From Prevotellaceae bacterium UBA4332 (lineage in GTDB: Bacteria; Bacteroidota; Bacteroidia; Bacteroidales; Bacteroidaceae): a DNA stretch of 64,000 nt. Both the position numbers and the translations under genes were made by a program. Of the stretch, positions 17,119 through 26,923 are shown in pieces. The DNA lies in NCBI GenBank assembly GCA_002394365.1, contig DGTQ01000005.1:186001-250000 (forward strand), in the 5' to 3' direction. The notes under the pieces were generated by a model. That model made no database searches and was not told where the DNA came from. It saw only the letters and a program-made list of their open reading frames with translations. Every line of letters begins with the position of its first letter. Within the stretch, counting starts at the first letter, position 1.

Positions 17119-18066
17119 TTGAACTCTCTCATCGTCATAACAGGACCTACAGGAGTCGGTAAGACGGAACTCTGCTTAAATCTTGCCCAGCACTATGGTA
17201 TCGACATAATAAATGCTGACTCGAGACAAATTTATGCTGAGATTCCTATAGGCACAGCAGCTCCGACAGCAGAGCAAATGCAAGAAGTAAAACACTACTT
17301 CGTTGGGACAAAACATATAGACGAATACTATTCTGCTTCAATGTTTGAACAAGATGTGCTTAGGCTGATAGCAGAAAAGGATAGAGAACAAGACAAGAAT
17401 CCCATCGCCATAATGACAGGAGGGTCCATGATGTACATAGATGCTGTTTGCAATGGTATTGACAACATCCCCACCATAAGGGAGGACGTGCGCAACGAGA
17501 TGAAACAAAGGCTGGAGACAGAAGGACTTGAGGTTCTCGTTGAAGAACTAAAAAGACTCGACCCACAACATTGGGCTATTGTTGACAAGAATAACCCTCG
17601 AAGAGTAGTTCATGCTTTGGAGATTTGCCACCAGACAGGCAGGAGCTATACCTCATATCGTATTGGAGAGCGCAAAAAGCGTCCATTTAATATTATCAAG
17701 GTAGGACTTACAGTCGACAAGGTGGCAAAAGTGAAACGTGGACAAGTAATAATGGACCACAACGAGCTTTACGAACGCATCAACAAAAGAGTGTTATCTA
17801 TGGTAGAGCACGGTCTGGAAGAAGAGGTAAGAAAAGTGCTGCCATTCCGCCAGGAAAAGGCTCTCAACACTATCGGCTACAAAGAAATGTTTCAATATCT
17901 TGATGGCAATATACCAATTGACGAAACTATAAGACAAATACAAAGCAACAGCAGGGAATATGCCCGCAAACAACTAACATGGTTTAAGAAGGACACTGAA
18001 ATAACGTGGTTCAGACCAGAACAAAAAACAGAAATCATCAACTTCATTGATAAAAAGCTATTATGA
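17119..18066 (+). CDS. miaA: tRNA dimethylallyltransferase MiaA
   Basis: 315 aa. It adds the dimethylallyl group to A37 of tRNAs reading UNN codons. P-loop GPTGVGKT at 8-15, then DSRQIY and the GTAAPT segment. The start is a TTG at 17119; no ATG or GTG fits, and an in-frame TAA lies 36 bp upstream. The TTG sits inside an AGTTCACAGTT-type micro-repeat (ttcacagtttgaac), so the repeat supplies the start codon. It overlaps the next gene by 4 bp (ATGA). Confidence 0.93.
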   Translation: MNSLIVITGPTGVGKTELCLNLAQHYGIDIINADSRQIYAEIPIGTAAPTAEQMQEVKHYFVGTKHIDEYYSASMFEQDVLRLIAEKDREQDKNPIAIMTGGSMMYIDAVCNGIDNIPTIREDVRNEMKQRLETEGLEVLVEELKRLDPQHWAIVDKNNPRRVVHALEICHQTGRSYTSYRIGERKKRPFNIIKVGLTVDKVAKVKRGQVIMDHNELYERINKRVLSMVEHGLEEEVRKVLPFRQEKALNTIGYKEMFQYLDGNIPIDETIRQIQSNSREYARKQLTWFKKDTEITWFRPEQKTEIINFIDKKLL

Positions 18067-20603
18067 ATAACACAAAAGATAGAATGCTAAGCGTGTTTTC
18101 TTGGTTCACTGCCAAGTGCAAGAGTTTTTGGACATGGTACAAGGGTTGCTATGTCGGCAGACCTTGGTACATAAAGACAACTACGGTTATTGTTTCGCTA
18201 TTGGTAGCTTTCTTCCTATATCTTGGAGCAGTAGATGTAAACCTCTTCTGGCTCTTTGGAAAGTCTCCTGGTTGGGTAGAGATAGCAGAACACAAGACAA
18301 GCGAGGCATCAGAATTATACTCTGCTGACGGAGTGTTGCTTGGCAAATATTTCAATGAAAACCGCACCCCCGTGGAGTATGATGACGTTAATCCTGTCTT
18401 TTGGCGAGCCCTCATCGACACAGAGGATGAACGTTTCTATGACCATTGGGGCATAGATCCCTTGGGACTTGTGGGCGCAGCAAAAGACGCTGCAACAGGC
18501 AAAGGAGGACGTGGTGCCTCTACTATCACTCAGCAGTTAGCAAAGAATATGTTCCGCGTGCGTACACAGTACAGCACAGGTCTTATAGGCAAGATTCCTG
18601 GTCTGAAGATTCTTGTAATGAAGACAAAGGAATGGATTACAGCCATGAAACTGGAACTTTACTTTGCTGCCACAAAAGGACGCGAGGAAGGCAAGAAAGA
18701 GATTCTTGTGCAGTATGCCAATACCGTTGACTTCGGTCACAATGCTTTTGGTATCAAGACAGCAGCAAAGACATATTTCAACACCACCCCGAAAAATCTC
18801 ACAACAGATCAGGCTGCTATCCTTGTGGGAATGCTTAAAGCTACAACTTTCTACAATCCCATCTCCCATCCTGAAAATTCTATTGGAAGACGTAATGTTG
18901 TGCTTGAGAACATGCTGACTCATGGCGACCTCACGAAGGAACAGTTTAAAGAATTGAAGGCTTTGCCTATAGATTGTTCGGAGTTTAATGTGGAGGACAA
19001 CTATGATGGACAAGCAAAGTATTTCCGCGAAGCTATTGCTAAATACATCAAACAGCTAAGTGAGGAGTATGAGAGTCTTGAGGATATTGACCTCTATAGC
19101 GACGGACTCAAAATATATACCACACTCGACACGAAGATGCAGAAATATGCCGAGGAAGCTGCTATAAAGCAGATGAAACAGGTACAACAAAATTTCAACA
19201 ACCACTGGGGACTGCGTCGTACTCAGGACAACTTCATGCCTGGCGAGAAGCCTTGGCAGGATGAGCACCATCAGGAAATTGCCAATTTCATTGAAGACAT
19301 TGCCAAGAGGCAACCTGTGTATAAATATCTTGCCACTAAGTACGACAATAATCAGGACTCTATCGATTACTACCTCAACAAACCTCATACGGTAAAACTC
19401 TTTGACTACGAGAAAGGTGAGATTGAGAGAGAGATGTCAACTATGGACTCCATACGATATATGGTCAGTTTCATGCATTGCTCCTTTGTGGCTATGGAAC
19501 CTCAAACTGGTCATGTAAAGGCTTGGGTTGGCGACATAGACTTCAACCATTGGAAGTTTGATAAGGTAACAGCGATGCGTCAGCCTGGCTCTACCTTCAA
19601 ACTATTCGTCTATACCGAGGCTATGGAACAGGGCTTGACACCATGCGACAAGAGACGTGACGAATATTTCTCTATGAAGGTTTGGGATTCAGCCAAGAAA
19701 GAAGAAGTAACATGGGCACCTACAAATGCCAATGGATATTTCACAGGCGACTCCATGCCTCTGCGTGCTGCTTTCGCTCAGAGTATCAACTCTGTTGCTG
19801 TGCGTTTAGGACAGGAGATGGGCATAAAGAACATCATCGAAACTGCACACAACATGGGCATACAGAGCAAACTTGATGATGCTCCGTCATTAGCTCTTGG
19901 TTCTTCAGATGTAAACCTTCTCGAACTCACCAACGCCTACTGCACAGTAGCTAACAATGGCAAGGCACATCCTGAACCTATCCTCATAACCAAGATTGTT
20001 GATCGTCACGGCAACGAAATATATCTTGCACCAACTGAAGAAAAACAAGCTATCACGCTGAAGTCGGCCTTCCTCGTTCAGCAACTTCTGCAAGCTGGTC
20101 TGCGCGAACGTGGTGGCACATCAATGAGTCTATGGGGCTACATAGGTAAATTTACCGACACCGATTTTGGCGGTAAGACAGGCACATCAAACAACCACTC
20201 CGACGCTTGGTTTATGGGAGTTAGCCCAAACCTCGTTGTAGGTGCCTGGGTGGGAGGTGAATATCGTAGTATACACTTCAGAACTGGTGCTTTGGGACAA
20301 GGTTCACGAACCGCTTTACCTATTTGTGGCTATTTCCTGCAATCTGTGTTCTCAGACCCTGCATTCCAGAAGTATCATGGTAAATTTAAGAAACCAGATG
20401 ATGCTGACATCGAGCGTTATATGTACGAATGTACCTATACGGGTGGGGCACGACGTGACACCGTTGATGTTGATTCACTTTCTAATAGCACCGAAAGACT
20501 CCTTGATAGTGAGGGTAATCCTATTGAGGCTGCCCCCAATGCGCCTTCTGAGCAAAAACAGCAAAGTGCTACAGAAGAAGTAGTAACTTTTGAAGACCTT
20601 TAA
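18063..20603 (+). CDS. Class A penicillin-binding protein
   Basis: 846 aa, bifunctional peptidoglycan synthase. A single membrane anchor (about 38-60) follows a short cytoplasmic tail. The glycosyltransferase 51 domain starts near 100, with EDERFYDHWGIDP (catalytic Glu) and GASTITQQLAKN. The transpeptidase domain has S510-T-F-K513 (nucleophile Ser in RQPGSTFK), a SxN motif (SINS), and K705-T-G707. The C-terminal tail (about 790-846) is acidic and low-complexity. It is translationally coupled to miaA. Confidence 0.93.
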   Translation: MNNTKDRMLSVFSWFTAKCKSFWTWYKGCYVGRPWYIKTTTVIVSLLVAFFLYLGAVDVNLFWLFGKSPGWVEIAEHKTSEASELYSADGVLLGKYFNENRTPVEYDDVNPVFWRALIDTEDERFYDHWGIDPLGLVGAAKDAATGKGGRGASTITQQLAKNMFRVRTQYSTGLIGKIPGLKILVMKTKEWITAMKLELYFAATKGREEGKKEILVQYANTVDFGHNAFGIKTAAKTYFNTTPKNLTTDQAAILVGMLKATTFYNPISHPENSIGRRNVVLENMLTHGDLTKEQFKELKALPIDCSEFNVEDNYDGQAKYFREAIAKYIKQLSEEYESLEDIDLYSDGLKIYTTLDTKMQKYAEEAAIKQMKQVQQNFNNHWGLRRTQDNFMPGEKPWQDEHHQEIANFIEDIAKRQPVYKYLATKYDNNQDSIDYYLNKPHTVKLFDYEKGEIEREMSTMDSIRYMVSFMHCSFVAMEPQTGHVKAWVGDIDFNHWKFDKVTAMRQPGSTFKLFVYTEAMEQGLTPCDKRRDEYFSMKVWDSAKKEEVTWAPTNANGYFTGDSMPLRAAFAQSINSVAVRLGQEMGIKNIIETAHNMGIQSKLDDAPSLALGSSDVNLLELTNAYCTVANNGKAHPEPILITKIVDRHGNEIYLAPTEEKQAITLKSAFLVQQLLQAGLRERGGTSMSLWGYIGKFTDTDFGGKTGTSNNHSDAWFMGVSPNLVVGAWVGGEYRSIHFRTGALGQGSRTALPICGYFLQSVFSDPAFQKYHGKFKKPDDADIERYMYECTYTGGARRDTVDVDSLSNSTERLLDSEGNPIEAAPNAPSEQKQQSATEEVVTFEDL

Positions 20604-20641
20604 TCAGTTTGCTGTGATAACTTACAACATATAACAAAAAA

Positions 20642-22135
20642 ATGCGTTTCATCTCTCTTATCATACTATTTTGTTTTCAGTTCTTAATGCTCCCCACTCT
20701 CTCGGCTGCACCAAAGCGTGAGTTTCGCGGAGCATGGATACAGTGTGTAAATGGTCAGTTCGTTGGTCTTGGTACAGCTAAGATGCAACAAACGCTTAGT
20801 TACCAGCTCGACGAGTTGCAGAAAGACGGAGTAAATGCCATCATTTTCCAAGTACGTCCAGAGTGTGATGCCCTGTATGAGAGCAAAATTGAGCCTTGGA
20901 GTCGTTTCCTCACCAGCAAACAGGGTGTGGCACCGTCTCCGTATTGGGACCCGCTACAGTGGATGATTACAGAGTGCCACAAACGTGGTATGGAACTCCA
21001 CGCCTGGATAAATCCTTTCCGCGCCAAGACAAAGGTAACTAACGAACTGGCAAGCAACAATATAGTCATCAAGCGTCCAGACCTTGTGTTCCCTTACGAT
21101 GGGCTTTACATCCTTAACCCTGCGAAACAGGAGAATCGCGACTATATCTGTACTGTTGCAGCAGATATAATAAGGAGGTACGACGTTGATGGTCTGCACA
21201 TAGACGACTACTTCTACCCCTACCCTGTTGCAGGTTTGCCCATTCCTGACCAACAGGATTTTGCCAACGACCCAAAGGGTTTCAATAATATCGGAGATTG
21301 GAGGCGCAATAATGTAAACCTCTTCATTGAGCAACTTCATGACACAATACAGTCCATCAAGCCTTGGGTTAAATTTGGCGTATCGCCTTTCGGCATCTAT
21401 CGCAACAAGCGCAATGACCCTAACGGCTCAAATACCAACGGACTCCAGAACTATGACGAACTCTATGCAGACGTCTTGTTGTGGGAAAATAACGGTTGGT
21501 TTGACTACTGCGTACCACAGCTCTATTGGGAAATAGGTCATAAGGCAGCAGATTACGAAACACTTATACACTGGTGGAATGAAAATGCCAGCGCGCGTCC
21601 CTTGTTTATTGGAGAAGACATCGAACGCACAGTAAAACATGCAGACCCCAACAACCCTCAACAGAATCAGATGCAAGCCAAATACCTCTTGCACGACAAA
21701 TTGAGCAACATTCAGGGCACTGTCCTTTGGTATGCTAAGGCTGCAGTAGATAATGTGGGTAATTATGGCACCATGCTGCGCAATCACTATTGGCGCTACC
21801 CTGCCCTTCAGCCACTCATGCCTTTCATTGACGATACAAGACCAGGCAAGCCAAAGAAGATAAAGCCTGTATGGACAAGTGACGGCTACACTCTCTTCTG
21901 GAAGGCGCCAAAGAGCAAGTCATGGAAAGATGAACCAGTGAAATACGTTGTCTATCGTTTTGACAACAAAGAGAAAATCAACATAGATGACCCCTCACAC
22001 ATTGTAGCGATAACGTATAATCCCTGGTACAATCTGCCTTATGTTAACGGAAAGCAGAAGTACGTCTATGTCGTTACTGCCCTCACTCGCCTTAGCAACG
22101 AAAGTTTACCTGCAAAGAAGAAGGTGAAGCTTTGA
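20642..22135 (+). CDS. Secreted GHL10-family glycoside hydrolase-like protein (YddW type)
   Basis: 497 aa with a signal peptide (1-22, ending LSAAPK). The catalytic-like barrel (about 26-340) starts EFRGAWIQCVNGQF and has DGLHIDDYFYPYP and FGVSPFGIYRN, typical of the GHL10/DUF187 family. A fibronectin III-like domain follows (about 405-490, GYTLFWKAP...VKYVVYRFD). Relatives are thought to act on bacterial cell wall glycans, which fits its place next to a penicillin-binding protein. The activity here is inferred. Confidence 0.85.
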   Translation: MRFISLIILFCFQFLMLPTLSAAPKREFRGAWIQCVNGQFVGLGTAKMQQTLSYQLDELQKDGVNAIIFQVRPECDALYESKIEPWSRFLTSKQGVAPSPYWDPLQWMITECHKRGMELHAWINPFRAKTKVTNELASNNIVIKRPDLVFPYDGLYILNPAKQENRDYICTVAADIIRRYDVDGLHIDDYFYPYPVAGLPIPDQQDFANDPKGFNNIGDWRRNNVNLFIEQLHDTIQSIKPWVKFGVSPFGIYRNKRNDPNGSNTNGLQNYDELYADVLLWENNGWFDYCVPQLYWEIGHKAADYETLIHWWNENASARPLFIGEDIERTVKHADPNNPQQNQMQAKYLLHDKLSNIQGTVLWYAKAAVDNVGNYGTMLRNHYWRYPALQPLMPFIDDTRPGKPKKIKPVWTSDGYTLFWKAPKSKSWKDEPVKYVVYRFDNKEKINIDDPSHIVAITYNPWYNLPYVNGKQKYVYVVTALTRLSNESLPAKKKVKL

Positions 22136-22189
22136 GTGGAGTTAGGAATAAGGAGTGAGGGAGAGTAAAAGTGGAGAAAGTGGAGGAAT

Positions 22190-22918
22190 ATGGGAGTAGG
22201 AAAAGGATTCTTTGAGTTTCAGCAGTTCACTATCGACCAAAGGCATGCTGCCATGAAGGTTGGTACAGATAGTGATTTGCTGGGGGCACTTGCAGAAGGA
22301 GGAGAAAACATCCTTGATATCGGCACAGGCACAGGAGTACTTGCTCTCATGATGGCGCAACGCTTTTCCAAGGCTCATATCACAGCTATCGACATTGACG
22401 AAGGAGCTATTCTTGATGCAACCAACAATTTTTCTTCTTCTCCTTTCTCTGAGCGGCTGTCCCTTCACCATTGTTCGCTACAAGATTTTATGCTTCACCC
22501 TGAAGGGAAGGACACAGAAGGAACCTTTGACAGTATTATTTGCAACCCACCCTATTTTGACAAAAGCCTGGAAGCTCCTGACAAGAGCAGGACGAGGGCT
22601 CGCCACACTTCGAGTTTGCCATTTTGTGAACTCATAGAGGGAGCATACCAGCTCCTTGAGCCAGACGGTACTTTCTCCGTCATCATTCCCCCTGAGGTAC
22701 TGCCTGCCTTTTCTGCCGAATGTCTGCTTGCTGGCTTCTGGCTCAAGCATTGTTATAAAATCAAGACACTGCCCCACAAGGCGCCAAAGCGCTATATACT
22801 TATATATAAGAAAGGCAGGACTGAGAGCACCGAAGAAACCGTCTGCCTCAGGAATACGGTTTCTACCTATTCCGATTGGCACAACGAAATCATGAAAGAC
22901 TTTCTCAAAAAGCCGTGA
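22190..22918 (+). CDS. tRNA1(Val) (adenine37-N6)-methyltransferase TrmN6
   Basis: 242 aa. SAM motif ILDIGTGTGVLALMMAQR (about 45-60) and the amino-methyltransferase motif ICNPPYF (about 122-128) identify the YfiC/TrmN6 family, which makes m6A37 in tRNA-Val. The N-terminal FFEFQQFTIDQRHAAMKVGTDSDLLG is characteristic. Its last codons run into the 27-bp repeat array that also holds the end of the convergent cdsA gene. Confidence 0.88.
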   Translation: MGVGKGFFEFQQFTIDQRHAAMKVGTDSDLLGALAEGGENILDIGTGTGVLALMMAQRFSKAHITAIDIDEGAILDATNNFSSSPFSERLSLHHCSLQDFMLHPEGKDTEGTFDSIICNPPYFDKSLEAPDKSRTRARHTSSLPFCELIEGAYQLLEPDGTFSVIIPPEVLPAFSAECLLAGFWLKHCYKIKTLPHKAPKRYILIYKKGRTESTEETVCLRNTVSTYSDWHNEIMKDFLKKP

Positions 22919-23044
22919 GGGTGTAGAGACAGCCCAAAAGCCACAAGGAGTAGAGACCCCTCAAAAGCGGCGAGGGTGCAAGACAGCCCAAAAGCCATAA
23001 GGGGTAGAGACTCCTTAGAAAGCTGTGAGGGAGTAGAGATACAC
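22912..23044. repeat. Degenerate 27-28 bp tandem repeat at a convergent gene junction
   Basis: Five units start at 22912, 22940, 22967, 22994 and 23022, each like gccgtgagggtgtagagac followed by agcccaaaa. The array covers the 3' ends of trmN6 and cdsA and the whole gap between them. Each unit carries tagaga or a variant, giving stops in several plus frames. Confidence 0.85.
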
Positions 23045-23881
23045 TACTGAGGCTGGGAAAGCCATCAAGGAAGAATCGAAGCGGTCCAGCATACCACCAT
23101 GTCCTGGCAGTATATTTCCACTATCCTTTATGCCGAGAGTGCGCTTGAAGAGAGACTCCACAAGGTCGCCAAGCGTGCCAAATACTACCACTACAAGTCC
23201 GAGACCTAACCACTCCAGCTGCGAAAGACCAGTTTCGGTAGCTCCGAAATCAGCAAGAATTCTGTTGCTGTCCACCCAAGAGATAGCCAAAGCCACAAGC
23301 ATTACCACAACAGCTCCCCCTATGCTGCCTTCCCACGATTTTCCTGGGCTGACGCGAGGAAAGAGTTTGTGCTTTCCTATGAGCGAACCAGTGCAGTAAG
23401 CCCCCGTATCGTTAAGCCACAGGAAAACGAATATGCTCAGCGGAAGCAGGAAGTTATACACCACTCCGTCGAAAGAGCCACGATAGGCAAGAATATTGAT
23501 GCAGGCAAAAGGCAGAGCAATATACATCTGCGACATCATGGAGTAAGCCCAGTCGTTGATGGGGTCGATATTCCTTGTGAAGAGCCCAGCACAAAAGAGA
23601 TAGACTATCGTGAGCAGGTAAGGGATAAAGACAGACGAGGGAGTGATTTCACCACAAAAGCCTGCTACGGCAATGAAGAAAAACACACCAGCAGCTGTGC
23701 ATATAAAGCGGTTTACCGTTACCCTCTCACGCTGGTTTACCAATCCAGTAAACTCCCATATCGTCATTCCCGTCACGAGAGCAAAGAATAACGTCATCGC
23801 CATAGGGCGAAGGAAGCATATTACTACTGCGGCTACAAAGAGTACGCCTGTTATCGTTCTTACTATAAAGTTGTTCATCAA
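23015..23881 (-). CDS. cdsA: Phosphatidate cytidylyltransferase CdsA
   Basis: 288 aa, polytopic inner-membrane protein with about seven hydrophobic segments. It makes CDP-diacylglycerol from CTP and phosphatidate for all phospholipids. The signature near the C-terminus is clear: GDLVESLFKRTLGIKDSG, then PGHGGMLDRFDS. The stop codon lies inside a tandem repeat. The start overlaps the ftsH stop by 4 bp, so the two are translationally coupled. Confidence 0.94.
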   Translation of the reverse strand: MMNNFIVRTITGVLFVAAVVICFLRPMAMTLFFALVTGMTIWEFTGLVNQRERVTVNRFICTAAGVFFFIAVAGFCGEITPSSVFIPYLLTIVYLFCAGLFTRNIDPINDWAYSMMSQMYIALPFACINILAYRGSFDGVVYNFLLPLSIFVFLWLNDTGAYCTGSLIGKHKLFPRVSPGKSWEGSIGGAVVVMLVALAISWVDSNRILADFGATETGLSQLEWLGLGLVVVVFGTLGDLVESLFKRTLGIKDSGNILPGHGGMLDRFDSSLMAFPASVVYLYSLTAF

Positions 23882-25959
23882 TCTTTTTGGTTGGAGGTTT
23901 GAGATTTGGGGTTTGAAGTTTGTTCTCCCTCTCCTTGAGAGAGGGTTGGAGTGAGGTCATTATCGTTCTTCGCAAGCTCAGGCGAGCTTTCATCTCGGAG
24001 CTCGTTATCGTTTATTATCTCCTCAGCCCTACTGCTCCACTGGCGCTTGCCAAAGATTTTCTCTACGTCGTCGGCAAATATTACCTCTCTCTGTATGAGC
24101 AGCATGGCGAGGGCGTTGTGTCCCTCCTTATGCTCTATCAGTATGTCCTTGGCACGCTGATACTGCTCGTTGACCATCTTCAGCACCTCTTCGTCTATCA
24201 CCTTTGCCGTCTCGGCTGAGTAAGGCTTGGTGAAGGCATATTCGTTGTTGTCATAATAGCATACGTTAGGCAGCTTCTCGCTCATGCCGTAATAAGCTAT
24301 CATGCTTTGCGACATCTTGGTAGCCCTCTCCAGGTCGTTCATCGCACCAGTAGATATATGCCCAGTGAAGAGTTCCTCGGCAGCCCTGCCTCCCATGAGC
24401 GAGCACATCTCGTCGAGAAGCTGCTCCTTGGTAGTCAGCTGGCGCTCCTCTGGCAGATACCATGCAGCACCGAGCGCTCTGCCTCTTGGCACGATGCTCA
24501 CCTTCACGAGCGGGTTGGCATGCTCGCAGAACCACGAGATAGTAGCATGACCAGCCTCGTGCAAGGCTATGGCACGCTTCTCCTCGTCAGTCATTATCTT
24601 TGTCTTTTTCTCCAGTCCGCCTATTATGCGGTCCACAGCATCGAGGAAGTCCTGCTTGCTTACCGTCTTGCTGTTGTGGCGAGCCGCTATCAGCGCAGCC
24701 TCGTTGCAAACGTTGGCTATGTCGGCACCCGAGAAGCCAGGCGTCTGTCTTGCCAGCAGGTCTATGTCGAGGGTGTCGTCCACCTTCAGCGGTCTGAGGT
24801 GAACATTAAATATCGCCTTGCGCTCTGGCAGGTCAGGCAAATCCACGTGTATCTGCCTGTCGAAACGTCCTGCCCTCAGCAGAGCCTTGTCGAGCATATC
24901 CACACGGTTGGTGGCAGCAAGGATTATGACGCCCGAGTTGGTGCCAAAGCCGTCCATCTCCGTCAGGAGAGCGTTGAGCGTGTTCTCTCTCTCGTCGTTG
25001 CCCCCCATGCCAGGGTTCTTGCTTCGCGCCCTGCCTATGGCGTCAATCTCGTCTATGAAGATGATAGAAGGCGACTTCTCCTTAGCCTTGGCGAAGGTAT
25101 CCCTCACACGAGAAGCGCCCACACCCACGAACATCTCCACGAAGTCCGAACCAGACATAGAGAAGAAAGGCACCTCAGCCTCTCCAGCCACAGCCTTGGC
25201 AAGCAGTGTCTTACCCGTTCCTGGAGGACCTACGAGCAGAGCTCCCTTTGGTATCTTGCCTCCCAGGTCTGTGTATTTCTTTGGGTTCTTCAGGAAGTCC
25301 ACTATCTCCTGCACCTCCTGCTTAGCACCCTCCTGACCTGCCACGTCCTTGAACGTGATGCCCAGCGAGTTGCCCTTCTCCAGCATCTGCGCCTTCGAGC
25401 GCCCCACGCTGAAGATGCCAAACCCTGAGCCGCCTCCGCTGCCTCCGCCCATGCGGTTCATAATCATAAACCACAGGAACACGAAGAAAGCCACAGGAGC
25501 CAGCGATATGAGGAAGTCGAGAATACCGTTGCGGGTGTTCACCTCGTAGGCAAGTTCGCCCTTGAACTTTCCCTCGCTTCGCTCCTTCTCCACGAACTGC
25601 TCCACCTGGTCTATGCTGCCATACATTATGTCGAGATAGGGATTAGGTCCCGTCTGCTTGAGCGACATGTGGAACACGTCCCTCACATTCTCGCCCTTTA
25701 CATACATGCGCAGCTTCGACTCGCTCTTGTTCACCACAATGCGCGAGGCATAGCCCCTGTCCACGTAGGTTTTGAAACTGGAGTAGGAAGCCGTCCTTGC
25801 AGGTCCCTGACCAATATTCTTGCCGTCGCTGGTAAAATAAATCACAGCCAGCGTAACAAGTATAATAATGTATATCCAACTGAAGTTGAACTTAGGCATC
25901 TTGGGCTGGTTGTTGTTGCCTTTGCCCAGAGACGGTATGTTTGCGTTTGTGCTTGCCAT
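23878..25959 (-). CDS. ftsH: ATP-dependent zinc metalloprotease FtsH
   Basis: 693 aa. Membrane AAA protease that degrades misfolded membrane proteins and regulators such as LpxC. Two membrane segments (about 28-43 and 149-168) flank a periplasmic domain, followed by a Gly-rich linker (171-180), Walker A GPPGTGKT (244-251), Walker B IIFIDEID (299-306), the second region of homology around [20 protein letters not shown] and the zinc site H467-EAGH471. The C-terminal 25 or so residues ([19 protein letters not shown]) are encoded by dispersed repeat DNA and probably disordered. It sits between rsfS and cdsA. Confidence 0.96.
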   Translation of the reverse strand: MASTNANIPSLGKGNNNQPKMPKFNFSWIYIIILVTLAVIYFTSDGKNIGQGPARTASYSSFKTYVDRGYASRIVVNKSESKLRMYVKGENVRDVFHMSLKQTGPNPYLDIMYGSIDQVEQFVEKERSEGKFKGELAYEVNTRNGILDFLISLAPVAFFVFLWFMIMNRMGGGSGGGSGFGIFSVGRSKAQMLEKGNSLGITFKDVAGQEGAKQEVQEIVDFLKNPKKYTDLGGKIPKGALLVGPPGTGKTLLAKAVAGEAEVPFFSMSGSDFVEMFVGVGASRVRDTFAKAKEKSPSIIFIDEIDAIGRARSKNPGMGGNDERENTLNALLTEMDGFGTNSGVIILAATNRVDMLDKALLRAGRFDRQIHVDLPDLPERKAIFNVHLRPLKVDDTLDIDLLARQTPGFSGADIANVCNEAALIAARHNSKTVSKQDFLDAVDRIIGGLEKKTKIMTDEEKRAIALHEAGHATISWFCEHANPLVKVSIVPRGRALGAAWYLPEERQLTTKEQLLDEMCSLMGGRAAEELFTGHISTGAMNDLERATKMSQSMIAYYGMSEKLPNVCYYDNNEYAFTKPYSAETAKVIDEEVLKMVNEQYQRAKDILIEHKEGHNALAMLLIQREVIFADDVEKIFGKRQWSSRAEEIINDNELRDESSPELAKNDNDLTPTLSQGEGEQTSNPKSQTSNQKD

Positions 25960-25998
25960 TTAATTCAATTAAAAATTGAAGATTAAAGATTGAAAGAC

Positions 25999-26225
25999 CT
26001 CTCCCCACCCCTCTCCCCGCTCCAACTTGTTGGCTTTGCTTGCAAAGAAGGAGAGGGAGTCTCTCCCCCTTGGGGGGTTCTTGAGGTTTTTCTTGAGTTG
26101 AGTGTTGAGAGTTTAGAGACTGTCTTGTCCTCCCCCTTGGGGGGTTCTTGAGGTTTTTCTTGAGTTGAGTGTTGAGAGTTTAGAGACTGCCTTGTCCTCC
26201 CCCTTGGGGGGAGTTAGAGGGGGTC
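25999..26225. repeat. 67-bp direct tandem repeat with GC-rich element
   Basis: Two complete 67-bp copies (26064-26130, 26131-26197) that differ by very few bases, then the first 14 bases of a third (from 26198). Each starts with tcccccttgggggg, a short stem. A related GC-rich element is at 25999-26055. This fills the rsfS-ftsH gap. Confidence 0.85.
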
Positions 26226-26228
26226 AAA

Positions 26229-26591
26229 CTACTCCACGTCCTCTATCTGCGTAGTAGGCGCATCCTGCCACAGCTCGTCGAGGTTGTAGAAATCGCGAGC
26301 CTCAGGCAGGAATATGTGTACCATTATGTCAGTATAGTCCATAGCCACCCAGATGCAGTTCTGCGAGCCAGCCGTGCGCACCACCTTTTCGTGCAGTTCC
26401 TTGCGCATGGTCTCCTCTACCGAATCCATTATAGCCGACACCTGACTTGGCGAATTGCCCTCGCAGATTACGAAAGCCTGAGCCACAGTGCCCTCCATGC
26501 CCTCCATATCCACTATGCTTATGGAGCGGCCTTTCTTTTCCTGAATACCCTTTACGGCGGTATCAACCAGTTGTTTTATCTCTTGTGTCAT
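26229..26591 (-). CDS. rsfS: Ribosomal silencing factor RsfS
   Basis: 120 aa, typical. RsfS binds ribosomal protein L14 and blocks subunit joining when nutrients are short. Family features: an N-terminal helix followed by a beta strand (ISIVDMEG), VICEGNSPSQVSAI, and the C-terminal WVAMDYTDIMVHIFLPEARDFYNLDELWQDA, whose Trp-Asp-Tyr-x-Asp core is diagnostic. It is first of a leftward rsfS-ftsH-cdsA group. Confidence 0.93.
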   Translation of the reverse strand: MTQEIKQLVDTAVKGIQEKKGRSISIVDMEGMEGTVAQAFVICEGNSPSQVSAIMDSVEETMRKELHEKVVRTAGSQNCIWVAMDYTDIMVHIFLPEARDFYNLDELWQDAPTTQIEDVE

Positions 26592-26624
26592 TCAAAAAAA
26601 TGTTGTTTTTTCGTTTTTGCCGTG

Positions 26625-26632
26625 CAAAGTTA
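26625..26632 (-). promoter_or_regulatory. -7 box (TAACTTTG) of rsfS
   Basis: Reverse strand TAACTTTGCA, 33 nt before the rsfS ATG. No clear -33 TTTG. Confidence 0.6.
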
Positions 26633-26767
26633 CACATTATTTATTATATATAGGCAAGCCGAGCCGTTTTTTTTGTATTTTTCACAAGCCTCAGAACAGG
26701 AAAAGATAGCCACGGGAGCACAGACGGAGGATAAACTGCAAAGAAAAGAAGCAATGCTTCCGGTTAA

Positions 26768-26905
26768 AATTTACCAGTTAATTTTAAAAATTAACCAGTT
26801 AATTCGTAAAATTTACCAGTTAATTTGATATCAAGGTTTAGCAAGGGGGAGGAGAAGCTGAGCCACGGAGGGCGGAAGCTAAGCCTTGCTTAATTGATTT
26901 TAACC
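26768..26905. repeat. Array B: three 21-bp AT-type palindromes plus GC-type units
   Basis: Units 26768-26788, 26789-26809 and 26810-26830 fit the palindromic core AATTAACYRGTTAATT plus a 5-nt joint ending AA (one arm varies to ATTTACC). Further right are GC-rich 21-bp-spaced words: agctgagcc at 26857, then agctaagcc 21 bp on, and ccttgcttaa. No gene lies in the 370-bp gap except this array and the next promoter. The same composite is seen at 62951-63050. Confidence 0.85.
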
Positions 26906-26923
26906 ATTAAATGAGAAAAATTT

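Noticed and set aside
24307..25428. 373-codon open frame antisense to ftsH
   Set aside because: Lies wholly within ftsH, whose domains are intact; no ribosome-binding site; composition is a mirror of the FtsH codons.
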